From contig DEST01000028.1 of assembly GCA_002361365.1 (NCBI GenBank), positions 1 through 6,008 of the forward strand: 6,008 bases of DNA. The letters are read 5' to 3'. The notes below the pieces were generated by a model. That model was not told where the DNA came from and did no database searches. It saw only the letters and a program-made list of their open reading frames with translations. A program made the position numbers and the translations under genes. The stretch is from Alphaproteobacteria bacterium UBA3307 (GTDB taxonomy: Bacteria; Pseudomonadota; Alphaproteobacteria; RF32; CAG-239). This document shows, in pieces, positions 1-4,360 of this stretch. Numbering within the stretch: the first letter of the stretch is position 1; every line of letters starts with the position of its first letter.

Positions 1-174
1 CTGCTGGAATATCCGCAGTATACGCGACCGATTGAATGGAAGGGACGCAAAGTGCCGGATATCTTAATGAGCGGTCATCACGAAAATATTGCCAAGTGGC
101 AAAGACAACAGGCTCTTCAAATAACAAGAACACGACGCCCTGATTTATTCGAAAAAATACTTGATTTAGAATAA
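1..174 (+). CDS. trmD: tRNA (guanine-37-N1)-methyltransferase TrmD, C-terminal part (5' end outside window)
   Basis: Frame 1 is open from the first base to a TAA at 172-174 and encodes the last 57 residues of a protein. They match the conserved TrmD tail: an LLEYPQYTRP segment, then a VPDILMSGHHENIAKW segment, then an arginine-rich stretch ending RTRRPDLFEK. TrmD is a cytoplasmic SPOUT-class enzyme that uses SAM to methylate N1 of G37 in tRNAs, which prevents +1 frameshifting. The catalytic and SAM-knot regions lie upstream of the window. rplS follows 48 nt downstream on the same strand, as in the widespread rpsP-rimM-trmD-rplS operon. No terminator or convincing promoter is seen between the two, so they are probably co-transcribed. 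The identification rests on recalled family motifs and gene order. Confidence 0.88.
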   Translation: MLEYPQYTRPIEWKGRKVPDILMSGHHENIAKWQRQQALQITRTRRPDLFEKILDLE

Positions 175-222
175 ATTATGGTGTATAGGAATAACAAATT
201 AACTTAAAAAAGGTATGTTGAA

Positions 223-618
223 ATGAATATTATCGAAAATATTGAAAAAGAACAAATTGAAAAGCTGATGGAAGGTAAAAATATGCCGACCTTTAAGCCG
301 GGTGATACCTTGCGTGTTCACACCAAAGTAAAAGAAGGCGACAGAGAGCGTATTCAAATTTATGAAGGCGTTTGCATTGCGCGTAAAAATGATGGTTTGA
401 ACTCATCTTTTACCGTGCGTAAAATTTCGTTTGGTGAAGGTGTTGAGCGTGTGTTCCCGCTGTATTCTCCGAATGTGGCAAAAATCGAAGTATCACGCGT
501 GGGTAAGGTTCGTCGTGCAAAGTTGTATTTCTTGCGTGCTTTGCGCGGTCGTTCGGCGCGTATTGCCGATGATTTGTCCGTTTCGGTTAAAGAAGTTAAT
601 ACCCCGAACAGCAAATAA
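223..618 (+). CDS. rplS: 50S ribosomal protein L19
   Basis: This 131-residue protein is a full-length bL19, a structural protein of the large subunit near the 30S interface. The N-terminus (MNIIENIEKEQIEKL) is typical. The family core is present: FKPGDTLRVHTKVKEGDRER at about residues 25-44, IQIYEGVCIARKNDG at 45-59, FTVRKISFGEGVERVFPLYSP at 63-83 and the basic KVRRAKLYFLRALRGRSAR at 94-112. The ATG at 223 is chosen because it gives the canonical start and is preceded by AAAAAAGG at 206-213 with a 9-nt spacer. The tail after RIADD is somewhat longer than in short L19 proteins but is ordinary for the class. It is the last gene of the trmD operon and is followed 17 nt later by a strong intrinsic terminator. 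Overlapping open frames here are shadows. Confidence 0.98.
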   Translation: MNIIENIEKEQIEKLMEGKNMPTFKPGDTLRVHTKVKEGDRERIQIYEGVCIARKNDGLNSSFTVRKISFGEGVERVFPLYSPNVAKIEVSRVGKVRRAKLYFLRALRGRSARIADDLSVSVKEVNTPNSK

Positions 619-635
619 TTTTTATTTTTAAGATA

Positions 636-668
636 AGAGAGCGTATATTAATTGTACGCTCTTTTTTT
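636..668 (+). terminator. Intrinsic terminator of the trmD-rplS operon
   Basis: An 8-bp perfect stem, AGAGCGTA (638-645) pairing with TACGCTCT (655-662), closes a 9-nt AT-rich loop. It is followed directly by a run of seven T (663-669 region). It begins 17 nt after the rplS stop codon and is correctly oriented to end that transcript. Confidence 0.9.
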
Positions 669-684
669 GTTACAATTTACAAAT

Positions 685-722
685 AAAAAAATCCCCACAT
701 CGAAATAAAATCGATAAGGGGA
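685..722 (-). terminator. Intrinsic terminator of the minus-strand YdcF-like gene
   Basis: Read on the minus strand, TCCCC/GGGGA (718-722 with 692-696) forms an outer 5-bp stem. An inner 5-bp stem ATCGA/TCGAT (711-715 with 699-703) is separated from it by a 2x2 internal loop. The hairpin is followed on the minus strand by a run of T (plus-strand A run at 685-691). It sits 24 nt beyond the stop codon of the gene at 746-1609, back to back with the rplS terminator, so the two convergent units each have their own stop. Confidence 0.82.
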
Positions 723-745
723 CTGATTTTAATAATAGCGAACAA

Positions 746-1609
746 TTAAATCTGCTGTTTCCACAAAGAAATCATATGCTCCAAATCTTGCACTATTTCC
801 TTTTGCCGCATTTGCAAATTCCAACGAATTTTCAGAAATTGCAATGGAGCTGATAATACGGAACGGAATACATGTAACGGATATTTTTCAACCAGTTTTT
901 GACCGGCAATATGCACAAATTTGGGAATCATAGCATCATATTCTGCCATATATCTCCCGACATAATGTTCGGTTCCGATTCTATCATACAAGGCAGCCGC
1001 TTCAGAGAGTAAAGGCAACCCATAAGCCAGAGCTTTACCGTTATATAGTTGACAAACATCTTTTATTTCTTCATCAGGAACGTAGTAGTAAGCATTCAGC
1101 GGACAAGTTCCCGGAAATTGATAGGTTGTAAAAGCAACGATTCGTTCCAATCTTTTACTCAACCTTTGAGTAGGGCAAAATATAATCGGAGCTTCTAGGT
1201 CGTCTTTATCGGCAAGGTAATCAATAATTTCTTTAAGATTGGCATAGATATTTGTACCTGAATCCAATACCGAAATAGGATAAGCTGAACTACCTATCTG
1301 CACAGCTGTCAAGCGTAAATGCATACCTTCTGACAGTATTGTGCCGTCATTAAGCCGATTTAAGTACTTAGAAAACATTCCTGTCCCGCCGACACAAAGC
1401 ATACGCGGATATTTACCAAATTGACGCTTAGCGTATTCCATAATAGTAGCGGCATAAAAAGCCGAAGCCATATCATCATCAATAGCCACCACATACTTTG
1501 GTTCTACTTTGAGTAATCCGCCGGAATCAAAGCAAGTTGATTGTTGCTTGAAAAAATCAAACACAATTCGAGCATTTTCCCAATCAGGAGAATTGAAATC
1601 TATGTTCAT
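746..1609 (-). CDS. YdcF/DUF218 (ElyC/SanA/YdcF)-like protein, 287 aa
   Basis: The 287-residue protein has the motif order of the DUF218 fold as recalled from E. coli YdcF. A predicted beta strand leads into CVGGTG at residues 72-77 (GGIG in YdcF). A Glu in LSEGMHLRLTAVQIG follows at 92-106. LDSGTNIYANL is at 115-125 (cf. D-x-STN-x-x-EN in YdcF), and IIFCPTQRLSKRLERI is at 142-157 (cf. QDPTMQRR). The C-terminal half is rich in Tyr, Leu and aromatic residues and is not recognised. There is no signal peptide or membrane helix, so it is probably cytoplasmic like YdcF, which binds SAM; other family members act in envelope metabolism. The substrate here is unknown. The start at 1609 gives a complete domain and lies about 30 nt downstream of a good promoter, but no clear Shine-Dalgarno sequence precedes it. 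It is monocistronic with its own terminator, and the small unit at 1700-1959 is divergent. Confidence 0.62.
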   Translation of the reverse strand: MNIDFNSPDWENARIVFDFFKQQSTCFDSGGLLKVEPKYVVAIDDDMASAFYAATIMEYAKRQFGKYPRMLCVGGTGMFSKYLNRLNDGTILSEGMHLRLTAVQIGSSAYPISVLDSGTNIYANLKEIIDYLADKDDLEAPIIFCPTQRLSKRLERIVAFTTYQFPGTCPLNAYYYVPDEEIKDVCQLYNGKALAYGLPLLSEAAALYDRIGTEHYVGRYMAEYDAMIPKFVHIAGQKLVEKYPLHVFRSVLSAPLQFLKIRWNLQMRQKEIVQDLEHMISLWKQQI

Positions 1610-1647
1610 AAGCTAAAAATATTTAAGTAAGACATATTTATAAAAGG

Positions 1648-1676
1648 CTTATAACACACCGATTATATTTTGTCAA
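1648..1676 (-). promoter_or_regulatory. Sigma70-type promoter for the YdcF-like gene
   Basis: On the minus strand, TTGACA (plus positions 1671-1676, a perfect -35 consensus) is followed after 17 nt by TATAAG (1648-1653, five of six matches to TATAAT). The predicted start is near 1640, giving a 5' leader of about 30 nt before the ATG at 1609. The -35 box lies inside the left arm of the inverted repeat at 1663-1676. Confidence 0.75.
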
Positions 1677-1713
1677 TGAGAATATAACACATATACCGCT
1701 TGACAAAATATAA
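1663..1713. repeat. Perfect 14-bp inverted repeat spanning two divergent -35 boxes
   Basis: TTATATTTTGTCAA at 1663-1676 and TTGACAAAATATAA at 1700-1713 are exact reverse complements separated by 23 bp. Each arm contains the -35 hexamer of one divergent promoter plus eight matching bases beyond it, which is more symmetry than two independent promoters need. The arms may be half-sites or paired sites for one regulator. This function is inferred, not shown. Confidence 0.8.
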
Positions 1714-1727
1714 AATAATGGTACAAT
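1700..1727 (+). promoter_or_regulatory. Sigma70-type promoter for the small plus-strand unit
   Basis: TTGACA at 1700-1705 is a perfect -35. TACAAT at 1722-1727, after a 16-nt spacer, matches TATAAT at five of six positions. The predicted start is near 1734, about 30 nt before the ATG at 1765. A TATAAT at 1742-1747 is a possible alternative -10 but lacks a good -35. Confidence 0.75.
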
Positions 1728-1764
1728 TTCAATACGTTATGTATAATGATATTCTATACAAGAA

Positions 1765-1911
1765 ATGAACTTGAATCAGTATGCAATCTTCCACAAACAT
1801 GGACGTTTGCTCGATGCCGCTGCTATTGCTTATATGCTATTTTATGGCAGTCAAGATATGGCTGAGCTGATTTTCTGCTACGAACCAAATTATGGTATTC
1901 TGAATCGGTAG
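1765..1911 (+). CDS. Small hypothetical protein, 48 aa
   Basis: An ATG at 1765 opens 48 codons ending in TAG at 1909-1911. The product starts MNLNQYAIFHKHGRLLDAAA and ends CYEPNYGILNR. The middle is mildly hydrophobic but does not form a clear membrane helix, and I do not recognise a family. Support for a real gene is contextual: a near-consensus promoter ends 37 nt upstream and a strong terminator begins 6 nt after the stop, giving a tight transcription unit. Against it, there is only a weak purine stretch (AAGAA) and no good ribosome binding site. A 9-codon frame from ATG 1739 to TGA 1768 overlaps the start as ATGA, which could act as a coupled leader or show that the true start is frameshifted. 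The transcript could instead be a small RNA. Confidence 0.45.
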   Translation: MNLNQYAIFHKHGRLLDAAAIAYMLFYGSQDMAELIFCYEPNYGILNR

Positions 1912-1917
1912 CTGATT

Positions 1918-1959
1918 AAAAAAATCCGTTTAAGGCCTAATGCTTTAAACGGATTTTTT
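1918..1959. terminator. Bidirectional intrinsic terminator
   Basis: AATCCGTTTAA (1923-1933) pairs perfectly with TTAAACGGATT (1945-1955). The stem is extended by the A run at 1918-1922 pairing with T 1956-1959, around an 11-nt loop. The A run on the left and T run on the right let it act in both directions. It closes the small plus-strand unit and, 15 nt past its stop codon, the minus-strand pilin-like gene. Confidence 0.88.
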
Positions 1960-1973
1960 GTGAATAAGCCAGA

Positions 1974-2621
1974 TTAATAAAACTTTATCTCAACCATATT
2001 GTTTTTCTGGTCAGAGCAAGCGTTTGTTGCTGCCGCTACCGGCATCAGACCTTTTCCGGTACAATAAGTGGCTTTTCCTTTTTGGGCGATGGCTGATGGC
2101 TTGCACGTCGGAATTCGTAAATCTTCCGGCATAGTTTGATTGATAACCAAACCGACATATCCGTTACCGTTTGCTCCGCCCCAATCTGCTGTAGATATAT
2201 CTATACAAGCCGCTTTCGGAAGTTGGTCAAAGTGAATTATAAACGCCATTTTATCACCTTCAATAGCCTTATCTGCAGCACGCATAGAAACGCCGCCTTT
2301 AAATTTATTTTTAAAAATATACGGCTTTACAAATTCTCCATTAGCATCTACCACCAACATATCTTTAGGAGCCAAATCTGCCGTAAACATAACGTTTACA
2401 ATATCAGCCTGAGTGGCACCTAAACCAGAATAATTTTTTTGTGCACCCATTGCAATACGCGTATTTTGCACCATTTCAGTAATATGTTGAATTGTTTGAT
2501 TGATATAATGTTTAGAAATTGCTTTTTGATATCCGGCAATTCCCATTACCGATAAAACACCAATGATTGCTAGAACGCCAAGCATTTCAACCATTGACCG
2601 GCCTTTTTCATTTTGTTTCAT
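1974..2621 (-). CDS. Type IV pilin-like / PilS-like prepilin
   Basis: The 215-residue protein begins with a short basic leader (MKQNEKG), a likely prepilin peptidase site after Gly7, and Glu at mature position +5 (residue 12). A hydrophobic helix, MLGVLAIIGVLSVMGIAGYQ, spans about residues 13-32. This is the class III signal of type IV pilins and type II secretion pseudopilins. The rest would be a periplasmic or surface globular domain. It has four cysteines (139, 173, 187, 202) and an ACIDISTADWGG segment that recalls type IVb PilS pilins. Mature residue +1 is Arg rather than the usual Phe/Met, which is odd but does not remove the key Gly and Glu. AAGGA (2629-2633) lies 7 nt before the ATG and supports this start. 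No assembly genes are nearby, so it would rely on machinery encoded elsewhere. Whether it is a major pilin, minor pilin or pseudopilin cannot be told. Confidence 0.82.
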   Translation of the reverse strand: MKQNEKGRSMVEMLGVLAIIGVLSVMGIAGYQKAISKHYINQTIQHITEMVQNTRIAMGAQKNYSGLGATQADIVNVMFTADLAPKDMLVVDANGEFVKPYIFKNKFKGGVSMRAADKAIEGDKMAFIIHFDQLPKAACIDISTADWGGANGNGYVGLVINQTMPEDLRIPTCKPSAIAQKGKATYCTGKGLMPVAAATNACSDQKNNMVEIKFY

Positions 2622-2716
2622 ATGTGGTTCCTTATAAAAATTTAGGTCTACTCATATATTAAAAAAATTTGTTGTAATCACAAGCTCCCAAAAAGATATA
2701 TAACTTTTGTAATATA

Positions 2717-2766
2717 CTACATATTCTTCAATGCCAGTGTTTCCAATTCTTTAAGTTGGTCGCGGT
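2717..2766 (-). pseudogene. uvrB: Orphan 3' end of uvrB (last 15 codons plus stop)
   Basis: On the minus strand this stretch encodes RDQLKELETLALKNM and a TAG stop, against RDQLKELEALALKNM and TAA at the end of the intact uvrB (4311-4360). The copies agree at 44 of 50 positions, including 26 identical bases (2741-2766 = 4335-4360). Of the six differences, four are silent in coding terms (Lys, Leu, Ala and stop codons) and two fall in the one changed codon (Thr/Ala). So the two tails come from diverged functional alleles, not from a fresh copy. Similarity stops at 2766, where parC sequence begins. The fragment has no start and is not a gene in itself. Confidence 0.85.
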
Positions 2767-3261
2767 TTCGGACAACCGGTGCGGCTGATGATAGATTTGG
2801 CGCAAAATGATGATGTTGCCGCAATGTTTGTATATGAGCCGGGAGTCAAATATTTGATTGCGTCGGATAAGGCATATGGATTTATTGTAGATGAAAATCA
2901 TATTTTGGCACAGACACGTAACGGACGAAAGATAATGAATGTGGCTGAGGGCGAGGTGATTAAGTTCTGTCTTAAGGTGGCCGGAGATTATGTGGCAATT
3001 GTCGGTGAAAATCGCAGACTGTTGGTATTTAAGGCAGAAGAAATTCCGACAATGGCGCGCGGACACGGTGTATTGCTGCAAAAATACAAAGACGGAAATA
3101 TTTCCGATATTCAGTTCTTTAAAGGAGAAGAAGGTTTTAGCTATAACCGTTCCGGCGGTATCAGTACCGAAAAAGAGTTGATAACTTGGCTCGGACATCG
3201 AGCACAAGTCGGTAAATTGGTTCCGTTCGGATTCCCGAAGAATAATAAGTTCTTGAAGTAA
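2758..3261 (+). pseudogene. parC: 5'-truncated parC: C-terminal domain of topoisomerase IV subunit A
   Basis: The frame from Gly-Arg-Gly at 2758 to TAA 3261 encodes 167 residues of the ParC C-terminal beta-pinwheel, out of roughly 750 in the whole protein. Recognisable blocks in order are GRGFGQPVRLMIDL, a LIASDKAYGFIVDENHILAQ segment, GDYVAIVGENRRLLVF, EIPTMARGHGVLLQKYKDG, and the alphaproteobacterial-type end WLGHRAQVGKLVPFGFPKNN. The N-terminal cleavage domain with the active-site Tyr is absent. Upstream the frame meets a TAA at 2752-2754 inside the orphan uvrB tail. The first possible start is GTG 2779, with no ribosome binding site or promoter visible, so it is probably not expressed. 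The frame is undamaged, implying that the truncation is recent or is an assembly join. An intact parC is expected elsewhere. Confidence 0.85.
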
Positions 3262-3267
3262 GATTCT

Positions 3268-3354
3268 TTATTGTTGATATTTTTTCAACCATTCAAAAAT
3301 TGCCGGTTGATTAAGACCATCATAAAAATCTCGTAAAATGGTATGAAGTACTGG
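3268..3354 (-). pseudogene. Possible 3' scrap of an unidentified minus-strand gene
   Basis: A minus-strand frame different from that of the neighbouring methyltransferase runs from a TAATAA at 3355-3360 to TAA 3268-3270, 28 codons with no suitable start. Its end, GLNQPAIFEWLKKYQQ, looks protein-like. It resembles C-termini of alpha/beta-hydrolase or predicted-peptidase proteins (an NP-x-x-x-x-WL pattern after a His), but this is a weak recollection. It ends 6 nt from the convergent parC stop, which would suit an original tail-to-tail pair moved together. Its first 12 codons overlap the methyltransferase end in another frame, so only the part downstream of 3319 is independent. Confidence 0.25.
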
Positions 3355-4300
3355 TTATTATGTGCTGTCTTTTAATCCCGCATCTTTCATATGTTGTAAA
3401 GTTTATGGCTTTTTCCTTGAGTAAATTCTGCGTAAGAGAAATTGTCTTTTGTTCTCCGGTACGCTCGGCATCATCAAATATTATAACAAAATTGTCAGCT
3501 AGATTGTCGTTGCGTATCAAATCTAAAATATTGGAACGAGGCAAATTTTTATTTCCGCCGACCGGACCATCAACAATTATCAAATCAAACTTTTGTTTTT
3601 TAACGTATTCGAGTAATCCTGAATATTTATCGTTTTGTTGTTCCTCATAATCAAAATACTCCAAATCAAAATGATGAATATCAAGATTATTGGTGTTTGG
3701 TAAATCTTTTCTATAAACGTCAATCCAATCGGCATTGTGCTCACAAACTATCAGCTTGGCTTGTAAATTGTTGTATGTGATATATTGAGATGTAAGGCGT
3801 GTTGTTTGTCCTAATCCCATTTCCAGAATATTTAGCGGACGCAGTTTATCTAAAATGCGATAGAGAGTATAAATAAAACTGTAATTAGCGGCCCAGCCAA
3901 ATAAAGAAAAAGATTTTTCTTTAAGCCAAGAGCTTTGAATAATAGTGTCGTGCAATAAATCGGCGTAATTAAGCTCGTTAAAATATAATTGTGATTGCCG
4001 GCAGAGGTTGTTTGTTTGCTTTAATAGTTCGGTATATTTATTCTGGCTATTTTCTGTTTGTTCTTGCAAGCGGTCAAGTTTTTCGGAAAATTCCGATAAT
4101 GCGGTGATGAATAAAGTATCTAGATGATGTGTTGTATCAGCTTGATTTTGTTGTATTTGTTTTATAATCTCCGAGATTTTTTGTTCAAAACATTGGCGTA
4201 ATTTTATTTTTTTACGCATACAAACACCGCAAATATATATTTTGCTATATGTTTCTGTTTGTTGTTTATGCCAGAGAAAATATTTTAGTTTTTTTAGCAT
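3320..4300 (-). CDS. Class I SAM-dependent methyltransferase with N-terminal coiled coil, possibly glycan-related
   Basis: The 326-residue protein has a basic N-terminal patch containing KIYICGVCMRKKI (20-32), resembling a short GI-x-x-KKK motif I recall from the starts of surface-glycan enzymes. A Gln/Glu/Lys-rich probable coiled coil follows at about 35-105. The Rossmann methyltransferase domain contains ILEMGLGQTT (158-167, SAM-binding E-x-G-x-G), an acidic residue after strand 2 in LIVCEHNADW (E187), FDLIIVDGPVGG (238-249) and VIIFDDAERTGE (272-283). No signal peptide is seen. The substrate is not identifiable; a cell-surface polysaccharide or lipid-linked sugar is an inference. The ATG at 4300 lies 10 nt after uvrB on the same strand, with AAGGA overlapping the uvrB stop, so it is probably transcribed and coupled with uvrB. 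It is rich in Lys, Asn, Gln and Ile codons, visibly more AT-rich than uvrB or the parC remnant, which fits a transferred gene. No clear terminator follows it. Confidence 0.72.
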   Translation of the reverse strand: MLKKLKYFLWHKQQTETYSKIYICGVCMRKKIKLRQCFEQKISEIIKQIQQNQADTTHHLDTLFITALSEFSEKLDRLQEQTENSQNKYTELLKQTNNLCRQSQLYFNELNYADLLHDTIIQSSWLKEKSFSLFGWAANYSFIYTLYRILDKLRPLNILEMGLGQTTRLTSQYITYNNLQAKLIVCEHNADWIDVYRKDLPNTNNLDIHHFDLEYFDYEEQQNDKYSGLLEYVKKQKFDLIIVDGPVGGNKNLPRSNILDLIRNDNLADNFVIIFDDAERTGEQKTISLTQNLLKEKAINFTTYERCGIKRQHIITSTSYHFTRFL

Positions 4301-4307
4301 TATAGAA

Positions 4308-4312
4308 TCCTT
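4308..4312 (-). promoter_or_regulatory. Ribosome binding site overlapping the uvrB stop codon
   Basis: On the minus strand AAGGA shares its first bases with the uvrB TAA (TAAGGA) and lies 7 nt before the methyltransferase ATG at 4300. Ribosomes ending uvrB would be placed to reinitiate, so it decides the start and ties the two genes. The orphan uvrB tail at 2717 has no such sequence after its TAG. Confidence 0.75.
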
Positions 4313-4360
4313 ACATATTTTTCAGAGCCAGAGCTTCCAATTCTTTAAGTTGGTCGCGGT
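4311..4360 (-). repeat. Direct repeat: uvrB 3' end, intact copy
   Basis: This is the second member of the 50-bp direct repeat whose other copy is the orphan tail at 2717-2766: same orientation, 1594 bp apart, 44 of 50 identical, with a perfect 26-bp core at 4335-4360. The DNA between the copies holds the parC tail and the methyltransferase gene. Confidence 0.85.

Noticed and set aside
175..222. Separate promoter for rplS in the trmD-rplS gap
   Set aside because: Only loose AT-rich -10-like strings are present with no paired -35; co-transcription with trmD is more likely.
2136..2423. Plus-strand 95-codon open frame opposite the pilin gene
   Set aside because: It lies wholly antisense to a well-supported prepilin CDS and has no ribosome binding site or family features.
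2683..2714. Weak hairpin after the orphan uvrB tail (AAAAG/CTTTT on the minus strand) as an old uvrB terminator
   Set aside because: The 5-bp A/T-rich stem with a short T run is too weak to call in such AT-rich DNA.
2728..3207. Minus-strand 159-codon open frame opposite the parC remnant
   Set aside because: It is antisense to clear ParC coding, has no recognisable motifs and only borrows an out-of-frame part of the uvrB tail at its end.
2779..3261. Independent gene starting at GTG 2779
   Set aside because: ParC homology continues upstream of the GTG to 2758 and the first ~580 ParC residues are missing. There is no ribosome binding site or promoter, so it is treated as a truncated parC remnant.
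3273..3310. Terminator for the methyltransferase in the short inverted repeats GTTGA/TCAAC and TCAACC/GGTTGA
   Set aside because: The stems are only 5-6 bp and have no following T run in the needed direction.
2717..4360. Integrative element flanked by attachment sites (50-bp direct repeats at the uvrB 3' end)
   Set aside because: The repeats resemble att sites, but the interval encodes no integrase or excisionase. The repeat also ends at a parC coding junction, so recombination at short homology fits better.
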